DNA of 64,000 nt from Bacteroidales bacterium (GTDB lineage Bacteria; Bacteroidota; Bacteroidia; Bacteroidales; P3). The DNA lies in assembly GCA_017455205.1 (NCBI GenBank), contig JAFTBM010000024.1, positions 1-64,000 of the forward strand, in the 5' to 3' direction. A model generated the notes under the pieces. That model did no database searches, was not told the origin of the DNA, and was given only the letters and a program-made list of their open reading frames with translations. The translations under genes and the position numbers were made by a program. Shown here in pieces: positions 1-7,592 of this stretch. Within the stretch, counting starts at the first letter, position 1, and each line of letters starts with the position of its first letter.

Positions 1-108
1 GGTTATTATACTTTTGCCTCAAGAGATGTTGAGCAATATTTGAATTACAAATTATCAGAAAAATATGGACAATCACGAATTTCTAAGGGTAATCTCGAAC
101 TCTTTTAA
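1..108 (+). CDS. C-terminal end of an unidentified gene, possibly the methyltransferase of an R-M pair
   Basis: An open frame enters the window at base 1 and ends at the TAA at 106-108, giving about 35 residues that finish in GNLELF. It overlaps the next gene by 44 bp in another frame. The piece is too short to assign by family. A DNA methyltransferase is inferred only because the overlapping downstream gene looks like a restriction enzyme and such genes are often coupled this way. The segment is visibly AT-rich compared with most of the window. Confidence 0.5.
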   Translation, partial: GYYTFASRDVEQYLNYKLSEKYGQSRISKGNLELF

Positions 109-772
109 GACCTTTTTGAGTACGGGGTCACGCAGCAATGAGAAACTTAAGGTACTCCACGGAGCAATAGCCGCTGATTTAGAGTCACGGTTAGGCGGAG
201 GCTATGAGGTTCAGTCTCTCGGAATCGGCGAAGGCAGAGAGTGTAATATCGAAGGGCGTTATATTGACAAGAAGGTTGATATTACAATTCTTCGGGATGG
301 GATTGTCTCGGCAGGAATAGGTGTAAAGTTTGTAATGCAGAACTATTCACAGAACTCCAACAATTATTTCGAGAACATGCTTGGAGAAACTGCCAACATC
401 CGTTGTGCAAGCGTCCCGTATTTCCAGATATTCATCATCCCCGAGAAACTGCCTTACTATAAGGATTCTGGAACGTTCAGCAAATGGGAACAATTCACAC
501 AGCACAATGTGCAGAAATATCTGCGCCTATCGGAGGACAATATCGAATTGTCGGTACATACCCCAACAAAAACACTGCTGTATGTCATAAACCTGCCCGA
601 GATGCCACAAGAGCCTGCTGACAAAAATGATTACGTACACTACTATCAATCTATTCCGAGGATTAAAGTGTACCCTACAAAAACACGATTTGGAAATTTT
701 CATCCTGCAGTAGTGTTCAACGACTACGACTCTTTTGCTGACAAGGTGGTGCATTATATCAAGTCTATATGA
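65..772 (+). CDS. Putative restriction endonuclease-like protein
   Basis: The 235-residue protein has no signal peptide or membrane segment. A stretch at about residues 70-92 (KKVDITILRDG then IGVKFVMQN) resembles the beta-hairpin of a PD-(D/E)XK nuclease core, with D72 and K88 as candidate catalytic residues, although the usual acidic residue of the ExK pair appears replaced. It is followed by YFENMLGETANIR and a hydrophobic strand (YFQIFIIPE), as in type II restriction enzymes that fold around a Mrr-like core. The start overlaps the upstream gene by 44 bp, typical of translationally coupled R-M genes. Base composition is AT-rich, which suggests horizontal acquisition. The family assignment is by inspection only; another nuclease or an unknown phage-defence protein is possible. 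Confidence 0.5.
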   Translation: MDNHEFLRVISNSFKTFLSTGSRSNEKLKVLHGAIAADLESRLGGGYEVQSLGIGEGRECNIEGRYIDKKVDITILRDGIVSAGIGVKFVMQNYSQNSNNYFENMLGETANIRCASVPYFQIFIIPEKLPYYKDSGTFSKWEQFTQHNVQKYLRLSEDNIELSVHTPTKTLLYVINLPEMPQEPADKNDYVHYYQSIPRIKVYPTKTRFGNFHPAVVFNDYDSFADKVVHYIKSI

Positions 773-964
773 ATAGAGAGCAGCAGTTGTGCATAAACAT
801 ATAGAAGAGAAATCACCGAGAGGTCATGGAGTGATGGGACTGGAGAACAGTGTTTTATTGGTTTTATATCGAACTTTACTTATCGGGCTGGTTTTCACTG
901 CTTTCTTAAGGGGCAGGAAGAAGGATCGAAGAACCCATATCTAACCCATACAGAAGGGTGCAAG

Positions 965-996
965 AAAACCGCCCTGCACTTTATTGTGCGGGGCGG
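965..996 (-). terminator. Rho-independent terminator for the flavodoxin gene
   Basis: Bases 69-79 and 86-96 of this kilobase (969-979 and 986-996) form an 11-bp GC-rich stem with one G-T pair and a 6-nt loop. Read on the minus strand it is followed by TTTTCTT. It lies 26 bp past the flavodoxin stop codon, in the correct orientation. Confidence 0.75.
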
Positions 997-1022
997 CACG
1001 ATTGTTGCCTCCTCGGGGCAGA

Positions 1023-1628
1023 TTATTTCACCACGCCTTTGATCCATTTTTCCACCTTGGCCTTGCCTGTGCGCACCTCGTGGCCAGCGATGGCAAAGCC
1101 AGCACCCACTTTGGCCTTGGGGAAGGTCTTTCGCACGTCGCCTTCGCAGTTGGCCAAGCCGCTGCCCTCATGGGTGGTGAAGGGAATGACTGTCTTGCCA
1201 TCGAGGTTGATGTCTTTAAACAGCGTAAACATCACCTGCGGGTAGGTACCCCACCACACGGGGCCACCGATGAAGACGGTGTCGTACTGCGAGAGGTCGG
1301 GAGCCGCACCCTCATAGGGTGGCAGCTCGCCGTTGTTGGCCTCTTTCTTGGCCAGGTCGATGAGCGGCATATAGGCCATACCATCGTACTTGTGGGTAAT
1401 GATTTCGTACTGGTCGGCACCCGTCAGTTCGCTGATGTAGTCGGCCACAATCTTGGTGTTGCCCACCTTGATATTGCCCACGCTGTAGTTGTCGCCCGCG
1501 TGCGAGAAGAAAATGACAATTTTGTTCATTGCTTGATTATTTGATTGTTTGACTTCCTTTTTGTTTTGCCCGTGGCAACCCGTGGCCATCAGTACCGCAA
1601 GTGCCAGAAAGAGAGTATTCAGGTTCAT
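1023..1628 (-). CDS. Exported flavodoxin (predicted lipoprotein)
   Basis: The 201-residue protein begins MNLNTLFLALAVLMATGC, a short signal peptide with a lipobox-like ATGC, so it is probably lipidated and held at the membrane. After a linker, MNKIVIFFSHAGDNYSVG starts a flavodoxin fold. PVWWGTYPQV carries the FMN isoalloxazine-contacting loop, and FTTHEGSGLANCE matches the flavodoxin_4 family. It would act as a one-electron carrier or FMN-dependent reductase outside the cytoplasm; the partner is unknown. An upstream in-frame ATG at 1676 is rejected because a TAnnTTTG promoter box (1654-1661) lies inside that extension. An ATG at 1637 is an alternative start. A strong terminator follows. The gene is monocistronic. 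Confidence 0.8.
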   Translation of the reverse strand: MNLNTLFLALAVLMATGCHGQNKKEVKQSNNQAMNKIVIFFSHAGDNYSVGNIKVGNTKIVADYISELTGADQYEIITHKYDGMAYMPLIDLAKKEANNGELPPYEGAAPDLSQYDTVFIGGPVWWGTYPQVMFTLFKDINLDGKTVIPFTTHEGSGLANCEGDVRKTFPKAKVGAGFAIAGHEVRTGKAKVEKWIKGVVK

Positions 1629-1653
1629 CTTTTGCATCGTTTTGAATTTTTTG

Positions 1654-1661
1654 CAAAGGTA
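1654..1661 (-). promoter_or_regulatory. TAnnTTTG promoter box of the flavodoxin gene
   Basis: TACCTTTG on the minus strand matches the Bacteroidetes -7 consensus TAnnTTTG and lies 25 bp upstream of the chosen start codon. No good -33 TTTG is seen. Confidence 0.55.
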
Positions 1662-1788
1662 CGAACAATTTTCCACTCATCATAATCGCAATCTACGGTA
1701 AGTGTTGCCAATTTTGCTGCAAACATTCGTCAAATAGCCTGGACGTGCCATGTGTTGGTGTATAATTACTCCAGTTGAAATACGGTAG

Positions 1789-2015
1789 GTGATTGGCGAA
1801 GACCTGCGGCTGGTGCGCAATCAGACAGGACATTACCTGACAGAAAGCGACTGGATGCTTGGAAGAGGAGTGAAGCCGTATTCATCGTGCCGACAGAATG
1901 GAGGGAGGGTGAAGGTGAAAGAATCTATGGCTTCGTAGAAGCTGCGATTCATACAGTGAACGTGCAGGTGGCAGGACGTGGCAGTAGTTCGACAATGGCT
2001 CGGTTGGGTTGGTGA
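1789..2015 (+). pseudogene. Frameshifted remnant of an unidentified coding sequence
   Basis: From 1789 one frame reads VIGEDLRLVRNQTGHYLTES and continues to GRGVKP at about 1877. The sensible reading then jumps one frame at 1878 to VFIVPTEWREG, then GERIYGFVEAA, and ends at TGA 2013-2015. The two halves together look like one protein C-terminus of about 75 residues with a single frameshift near 1870-1878 and no start codon. An in-frame TAG lies immediately before 1789. I do not recognise the family. Confidence 0.35.
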
Positions 2016-2131
2016 AATATGACCGATGACACCATTAAGGTGCTTTCTATAAATTCGATGATAGCTCTTGTCCTTTCAGGGCGAACAATTAATAGAAAGC
2101 CCATTAATTGATGATTATTGCCCCCTGCACC
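2016..2131. other. Non-coding gap with two small inverted repeats
   Basis: GCTTTCTAT at 2042-2050 is the exact complement of ATAGAAAGC at 2092-2100. CAATTAAT at 2086-2093 pairs with ATTAATTG at 2103-2110. The two possible hairpins overlap each other. They sit just beyond the stop codon of the minus-strand Na/Pi gene, but there is no T-run, so a terminator role is unsure. Confidence 0.3.
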
Positions 2132-3850
2132 TCAATCCTCGCTATGCTTACGACTACCATCGATAGCCTCCGAGACGTTGATTACATAGTCCCCAAGCTT
2201 CTCATAGAGTGCATAGAGGCTGCTGTAGGCGTTGCCTATGGCATAGTCGTAGACCCCACGCTTGATATCCTCCAAGTGCTGCGTCCGCAACTGGTCGCGA
2301 CAGGCATTGATGTCGTGCTCGGCAGCGTAGGCCGCATCGAGGTCCACATGGTCATAGTCGTGCAGATTAGCATCCATCACATTGAGCGCTTTCTGCACTA
2401 GGTCGCTCATCCTCGCCAGGTTGGCGTTGAGCCTATCGTCGAAGTGGATTGCATCCTCGCGTTTGTTTTTGCGAGTCATCGCTATCTGATAGACCGCATC
2501 GCCGATGCTCTCCAGATTGTCGATAATCCTCAGCATCGAGCTGACCCGCTCCGAAGCGTGCTGGCTGACGTCGCCGCTGCCCACCCGTGTGAGGAACTTT
2601 GATATCTCCATCTCCATCCGGTCGGTGATGCCTTCATACTTCACTATCCGTTCCATCGTAGCCTCAAACTCCTCCTCGCTACCCGCCGTGCGCAACCCTG
2701 GCAGGAAGGTGTACATCCGCAGCACACGCTTCGAGAACTCCTCAATCTCCCCTTTGGCACTCTGCAGGTTGAGCTCAGCCGTGGAGAGCAGATTGGGTTC
2801 GATATAAGCCAGGCGGAACTCCTCCTCGCCAGCCTCCTGCCGCTCGGGTACCATCCACTCCACTACCTTCACTATCTGCGGGATGAAGAAGGCCAGGATG
2901 ACCGTCGTCCCCACGTTGAAGAGTGTGTGGAATATGGTGATGGCCAGTGGATAGACCTCGCGGTTGTGGGCCGAGGTGAGGTCATCGGTGATGCCCGTGA
3001 GCGACATAATGCCCGAGCATATCGGATAGAAGAGCACCAAGCAGAAAAGCACGCCTGCCACGTTGAACGCCAAGTGAGCCCTTGCGGCACGCTTGCCCGT
3101 GGTGCCCGTAGTCATGGCCACCACCTGTGCCGTCAGCGTCGTGCCGAGGTTCTGCCCCATCACCAGTGCCAACGCCATCGGGAACTCTATCCACCCCTGG
3201 CTGGCCATCAGCAGGATGACGGCCGTCATGGCCGCCGAGGTCTGCAGGATGATGGTCAGCACCGCCCCCACCACGATAAAGAGCAGCACCGACCAGAAGC
3301 CCCAGTGGCTCCAAGTGGCAATGGCCGCCACCACCTCGTCGCTGAGCTCGGGTATCGCCTTGCCGAGGTAATCCATGCCGATAAGCAACAAGGCCAATCC
3401 GATAATGGTCTGCCCGAGGTATTGCATCCGGCTCTTCTTGCTGAATATGAAAAAGAGGCTGACCGTACCCAGCAGCATCGGGAGGAACGGAATGCCGCTC
3501 CCCTCGCCCCCACTGTCGAGACCGAAGAGGGCAATAATCCACGCCGTGATGGTGGTACCGATGTTGGCACCCATCACCACGGCCACCGCCCCACCCAGCG
3601 TGAGCAACCCCGCTCCTGCAAAGCCCACCACCATCACCGTGGTGGCCGTCGAACTCTGGATGGCAGCCGTTACCCCCGCACCAGCCAGGATGCCACTCAA
3701 GGGCTTGCCCGTGATCTTGCTCAACCAGTGGCGCATCTTGCTGCCTGCAAATTTCTGAAGCCCCTCACTCATGAGCTTCATGGCGAAAAGAAAGACGGCC
3801 ATCGCCCCGGCCAGGTTGATAAGGATTAGTGCAATGTCAACTGCGTTCAT
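2132..3850 (-). CDS. Na/Pi cotransporter family protein with PhoU-like tail
   Basis: The 572-residue inner-membrane protein has two Na_Pi_cotrans repeats. Each carries the family signature: QSSTATT near residue 65 with GANIGTTITAW after it, and LQTSAAMTAVIL near 205 with GQNLGTTLTA after it. About nine hydrophobic segments end near residue 330. The C-terminal 230 residues are helical and PhoU-like (repeated AELNLQSAKGEIEEF and RIIDNLESIGDAV stretches), as in bacterial NptA/YjbB-type transporters. It should move inorganic phosphate, probably coupled to sodium. Length fits the family. It is 97 bp downstream of the DUF21-CBS gene on the same strand, possibly co-transcribed. Confidence 0.9.
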   Translation of the reverse strand: MNAVDIALILINLAGAMAVFLFAMKLMSEGLQKFAGSKMRHWLSKITGKPLSGILAGAGVTAAIQSSTATTVMVVGFAGAGLLTLGGAVAVVMGANIGTTITAWIIALFGLDSGGEGSGIPFLPMLLGTVSLFFIFSKKSRMQYLGQTIIGLALLLIGMDYLGKAIPELSDEVVAAIATWSHWGFWSVLLFIVVGAVLTIILQTSAAMTAVILLMASQGWIEFPMALALVMGQNLGTTLTAQVVAMTTGTTGKRAARAHLAFNVAGVLFCLVLFYPICSGIMSLTGITDDLTSAHNREVYPLAITIFHTLFNVGTTVILAFFIPQIVKVVEWMVPERQEAGEEEFRLAYIEPNLLSTAELNLQSAKGEIEEFSKRVLRMYTFLPGLRTAGSEEEFEATMERIVKYEGITDRMEMEISKFLTRVGSGDVSQHASERVSSMLRIIDNLESIGDAVYQIAMTRKNKREDAIHFDDRLNANLARMSDLVQKALNVMDANLHDYDHVDLDAAYAAEHDINACRDQLRTQHLEDIKRGVYDYAIGNAYSSLYALYEKLGDYVINVSEAIDGSRKHSED

Positions 3851-3947
3851 TGTCTATTGTTGGTTTGGTTTGTCGGTTGTGGGCGACCCTGCTGGCCACC
3901 CCTCTCGGGGAGCTGCATCCCCAATCTCCTACTCTCGCACTCAAGTC

Positions 3948-5003
3948 TCATTCTGGAAGCTTTATCTCTTTGAAACGCCGCTGCCGCTGCTGCCACCGCT
4001 CCCGTGCATACTGCTGCATATCGCTCACCTCATCGTTCTCGTCGATGATCTCCAGCCCGAGGATGGTCTCGATGATATCCTCCAGCGTCAGTATGCCTTG
4101 AAAGGCTCCGTACTCGTCGATGATGCCAGCTATCTGCTCTTTGTGCCGCAAAAGGTTGTCCCAGATATCGGCCACCGACATCTCCTCGTTGAAGAGGGGT
4201 AGGCTGCGCTTGATCTCGCCCAGCGTCTTGCCGAAGTGGTCTTCGGCCAACTCCTCCAATGCCTCGCTGCGCAGCACGTAGCCCGTCAGGAAATCCTCCT
4301 CCTCGGCATAGACGGGTATGCGCGAGAAGTGGGAGCAATCCTCCTGCTGGTAGAATTCGCGCAGGGTCATTGTCTCGGGGGCCGTAGCCGCTACCACCCT
4401 CGGCGTCATCACATCGTAGGCCTTTATCTCGCCCAGCTTGATGACGTTTTGTATAATTTTGTTCTCATCCTCGTCGATCACTCCCTCGTCCTCACCCATA
4501 TCGGCCATTGCAGCCACCTCCTCGCGGCTCACCGCTGCCTCCTCCGCACCGTGCCGCGCCACCAGCCGTGTCAGCCACTGCACCACCACCACCACTGGAT
4601 ACAGCAGCACTATCAGCACCCGTATCGTATATGCCGTGAAGCCCATCAGATGCCGCCAGTGCGTAGTGCCTATGGTCTTGGGGATAATCTCGCTGAAAAG
4701 CAATATCAGCACCGTCGTAACGCCCGACACCACCCCGAAGGGCACACTGTCCAACGCCACCGCTGCCTGCCGCCCCACGCCAGCCGCACCGATGGTGTTG
4801 GCTATCGTGTTGAGGCTCAATATGGCCGCTATTGCCCGCGCATTATCCTGCTTGTATTGTTTGAAGAGTGCCGCCGCCCGATTGCCCTCGTCCTCGCGCA
4901 TGGTGATATACGATAGCGGCGTGGACATCAGCACCGACTCCAGCACCGAGCAGAGGAACGATATCGCCATCGCACCCAACAGAAACACAATGAGTAGCGT
5001 CAT
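3948..5003 (-). CDS. DUF21/CNNM-type membrane protein with CBS pair
   Basis: The 351-residue protein starts with a CNNM/DUF21 transmembrane domain (about residues 1-150; SVLESVLMSTPLSYI and FSEIIPKTIG are typical). A CBS pair follows at about 205-325 (YDVMTPRVVAA and IIDEYGAFQGILTLEDIIE). The family handles divalent cations such as magnesium, or is implicated in ion efflux (CorC/HlyC-like). It lacks the usual C-terminal CorC_HlyC domain: after the CBS pair only about 25 charged residues remain, so it is shorter than the common ~430-residue form. A good promoter lies just upstream. Confidence 0.88.
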   Translation of the reverse strand: MTLLIVFLLGAMAISFLCSVLESVLMSTPLSYITMREDEGNRAAALFKQYKQDNARAIAAILSLNTIANTIGAAGVGRQAAVALDSVPFGVVSGVTTVLILLFSEIIPKTIGTTHWRHLMGFTAYTIRVLIVLLYPVVVVVQWLTRLVARHGAEEAAVSREEVAAMADMGEDEGVIDEDENKIIQNVIKLGEIKAYDVMTPRVVAATAPETMTLREFYQQEDCSHFSRIPVYAEEEDFLTGYVLRSEALEELAEDHFGKTLGEIKRSLPLFNEEMSVADIWDNLLRHKEQIAGIIDEYGAFQGILTLEDIIETILGLEIIDENDEVSDMQQYARERWQQRQRRFKEIKLPE

Positions 5004-5025
5004 CTGTCAATCATCATTGGCAGTG

Positions 5026-5057
5026 CAAAGTTACGAATAATTGTGTACCTCCACAAA
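5026..5057 (-). promoter_or_regulatory. Promoter of the DUF21-CBS gene
   Basis: On the minus strand, TTTG (5054-5057) is followed after 20 bp by TAACTTTG (5026-5033), an excellent match to the Bacteroidetes -33/-7 promoter. The start codon is 23 bp further on. Confidence 0.7.
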
Positions 5058-5094
5058 TTTATTTCGCACCTCCGCTCCACTCTCCCCTGTCGAT

Positions 5095-5157
5095 TTTCGA
5101 TTTTCAATTCCCAATTCTCAATTTTCCATCCAATTCTCAATTTTCAATTCTCAATTC
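5095..5157. repeat. AT-rich ATTCTCAATT-type repeat tract
   Basis: About 60 bp of head-to-tail variants of CAATTCTCAATTTTC. The same motif recurs at 54226-54245 and 55203-55429, and a single copy at 43378-43388. It abuts an 11-bp-phased array here and at 55.4 kb. Confidence 0.75.
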
Positions 5158-5280
5158 CCACTTGGTCCGTGTCATCTCCGTGTCAACTCCGTGTCAGGTC
5201 CGTGTCACCTCCGAGTGGAGTCGGACCTGACACGAACCTGACACGGACCTGACACGGGCCAAACACGGGCCAAGTCCCTA
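5158..5280. repeat. 11-bp-phased palindromic array, copy 1
   Basis: Four TCCGTGTCA units lie in consecutive 11-bp cells starting at 5164, 5175, 5186 and 5197. A central cell (CCTCCGAGTGG then AGTCGG) can fold into a hairpin. ACACG cores follow in the opposite sense at 5230, 5241, 5252 and 5263, also exactly 11 bp apart. The first 70 bp (5158-5227) are identical to 55436-55505. No reading frame runs through it convincingly. The remaining gap up to 5440 holds no gene that I can support. Confidence 0.85.
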
Positions 5281-5440
5281 CGAGAAGCTGAAAATGAATG
5301 AGTTGGACTGCGTGCATACACATAGTGCACTGTTTCATAGCGACTTACAACATCCGCTCCTACACTCTGGAATGCACCTCGGGCAGCCTCCCCTACAAAA
5401 ACACCAACAGAAGAAAAAACACACGGATTTGCGATTAATG

Positions 5441-5472
5441 TTTGCACGGGTGGCAAATTTTTTGTAGTTTTG
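5441..5472 (+). promoter_or_regulatory. Promoter of the FISUMP-domain gene
   Basis: TTTG (5441-5444), 20 bp, then TAGTTTTG (5465-5472) fits the Bacteroidetes consensus. The start codon at 5616 leaves a leader of about 135 nt. Confidence 0.6.
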
Positions 5473-5615
5473 TGGCAGAAACAAGGTGCGGGCTTTCGAC
5501 AATAGCAGTTGGAAGTCAGCACATTGGGTTGATATTAACTGCCGCAAGGCGGGAAAAGCGGGCTGCGGAAGTGGCAGGCCGAGGCAAAGATGAAACTGAA
5601 AACATACCGAACACA

Positions 5616-7562
5616 ATGAAAGAACAGGCAAAGAGGTGGGCAAAAGGAGTGTGGATGGCGATGACGCTGCTGCTGGCTGCGGCAGGCGTTTCGGCACAGG
5701 GGACGCAGAAGATGGTGTACCAGGCTGTGGCGCGAACCGATAGTGGGACGGTGGTCGTATCGTCCAACATCGGACTGCGGCTCACCTTGCTTCGCGACCA
5801 CTCGCAAGGCACCACCGTGTGGAGCGAGCGGGCGGTGGTGCGCACTGATGCAGGCGGACTGTTCACCTACGTCATCGATGGCTTGGAGGGCATCGCCTGG
5901 GACAGTGCAGCCTACTTCCTGCGCACCGAGATCGACCCCGACGGAGGCAACCACTATGCGACTTCCACGGTGCAGCAAGTGCTCAGCGTGCCCTACGCGA
6001 TGCATGCAGCAGTGGTGGACAGCCTCGATTGGCGGCACCTCGACGTCAGCGAGCGCGATCCGCAGTTCCTCGCTTGGGACCGCGACTACCAGAGCCTCAC
6101 CAACCTCCCGACGGCAGTCAGTGCCTTCGTCAACGACGCGGGCTACCTGACGGCCTACACCGAGAGCCAAACTTTGGCCGCCGTGGTGGCTCGCGGCAAC
6201 GCGGCAGGTGGCCAACTGAAGGGGGTCAGCGACCCGACCGAATACCTCGATGCAGTGAACCTGCAGACCCTCACAGCCACCCTCAACGCTTGGGCTGCAC
6301 AGATGGATGCCACCGTGGAGCGGCAGCAGCACGTCATCGACAGCCTGCACTTGGAGGCCGCTCGGATAAATCCGAACACCCGCTGGGGGGTGGACACTCG
6401 GTCGGCCTGCGACAGCCTCACCTGGATCGACGGACGCACCTACACGGCGGATGACAGCACGGCCATCCACTTTGTGGCCACCAGCTCGGGCTACGACAGC
6501 GTGGTTACGCTCCGCCTGACCATCCTCCACGGCAGCACGGGCGACACCACGGCAGCGACCACCGCAAGCAGCTACACTTGGCACGGACACACCTACACCG
6601 CCAGCGGCGACTACCTCGACACGCTGACCAGCGCCGCCGGCTGCGACAGCGTGGTTACGCTCCACCTAACGTTTGTGGCTCCCGTAGCTATCACCTGCGG
6701 GGCATTGCCTGGGGAATTCTCGGTGGCCGACGGGCAGAAGGTATACTTCTCGCGGGGCAACCTTCAGTACAACGCCGCGCAAGGCACCCACGCCACTGCC
6801 GACGGCGGCACGGCGCAGGGTACTTGGCGCTTCGCCGAAAAGCAGTACGACACTATCTTCCACAGCAATTCCGGAGCATCCTCCACCTACAACGGCTGGA
6901 TAGACCTCTTCGGCTGGGGAACCAGCGGATGGAACAGTGGCGCGGTGGCCTACCAACCCTGGAGCACCTCCACCAACAACGCCGACTACTACCCTGGGGG
7001 CGACTACACCAATAGTTTGACTGGCAATTATGCCAACGCCGATTGGGGTGTATACAACGCTATCAGCAACGGCTGCGACACTCCTGGCCAATGGCGCACA
7101 CCGACCCGAGATGAGTGGATCTACCTGCTCACTACCCGCGCAGCCTCCACCGTGAACGGCACTGCCAACGCCCGCTATGCCAAAGCAAGCGTGAACGGCA
7201 TAGCAGGAGTCATTCTCTTCCCCGACAGCTATTCCCACCCCGTATGGGTGGCGCAACCAGTGGGAGTCAACGCTACCGACAACACAGGCTGGGACGGAAA
7301 CGTCTACAGTGCGACCGACTGGCAGCTGATGGAGGCTGCAGGGTGCGTGTTTCTGACAGCAGCAGGTCATCGTGCAGGCTCGACAATTGTGGCCTACACT
7401 GGAGTGTATGGCAACTACTGGGGGGCATCGAGCGGACTGACCCCAAACGAGACAGACGCCTGCTTCCTAACCTTCGGCAGCAGTGGGTTTCACCCCTCGA
7501 TAGACCAGAACCGCGACGATGGACAATCAGTCCGCTTGGTGCAGGACGTGCCGCAGCCATAA
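5616..7562 (+). CDS. Secreted FISUMP-domain protein with Ig-like repeats
   Basis: The 648-residue protein starts at MKEQAKRWAKGVWMAMTLLL with a signal peptide ending near VSAQ. The frame is open upstream to 5442, but that extension overlaps the promoter region. Residues about 25-125 resemble the N-terminal module of Bacteroidetes tail-fibre/adhesin-like proteins (MVYQAVARTDSG, VPYAMHAAVVDSL). Two related modules at about 260-305 and 320-355 share the pattern SYTWHGHTYTASG and AAGCDSVVTLHLT. The C-terminal ~280 residues (GQKVYFSRGNLQYN, WRTPTRDEWIYLL, SVRLVQD) are a Fibrobacter-succinogenes-major-paralogue type domain. There is no type IX C-terminal sorting domain. It is probably a surface or secreted adhesin of unknown ligand. 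Confidence 0.75.
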   Translation: MKEQAKRWAKGVWMAMTLLLAAAGVSAQGTQKMVYQAVARTDSGTVVVSSNIGLRLTLLRDHSQGTTVWSERAVVRTDAGGLFTYVIDGLEGIAWDSAAYFLRTEIDPDGGNHYATSTVQQVLSVPYAMHAAVVDSLDWRHLDVSERDPQFLAWDRDYQSLTNLPTAVSAFVNDAGYLTAYTESQTLAAVVARGNAAGGQLKGVSDPTEYLDAVNLQTLTATLNAWAAQMDATVERQQHVIDSLHLEAARINPNTRWGVDTRSACDSLTWIDGRTYTADDSTAIHFVATSSGYDSVVTLRLTILHGSTGDTTAATTASSYTWHGHTYTASGDYLDTLTSAAGCDSVVTLHLTFVAPVAITCGALPGEFSVADGQKVYFSRGNLQYNAAQGTHATADGGTAQGTWRFAEKQYDTIFHSNSGASSTYNGWIDLFGWGTSGWNSGAVAYQPWSTSTNNADYYPGGDYTNSLTGNYANADWGVYNAISNGCDTPGQWRTPTRDEWIYLLTTRAASTVNGTANARYAKASVNGIAGVILFPDSYSHPVWVAQPVGVNATDNTGWDGNVYSATDWQLMEAAGCVFLTAAGHRAGSTIVAYTGVYGNYWGASSGLTPNETDACFLTFGSSGFHPSIDQNRDDGQSVRLVQDVPQP

Positions 7563-7592
7563 CCTCAACAAAAGACCAACAATATAGCAACT

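Noticed and set aside
1023..1676. Longer start of the flavodoxin at 1676
   Set aside because: The extra 16 residues overlap the TAnnTTTG promoter box and do not extend the signal peptide sensibly.
5158..5280. Array copy 1 as a simple rho-independent terminator
   Set aside because: It has a multi-unit 11-bp phase, no T-run and lies between two divergent genes, so no transcript of either is expected to end there.
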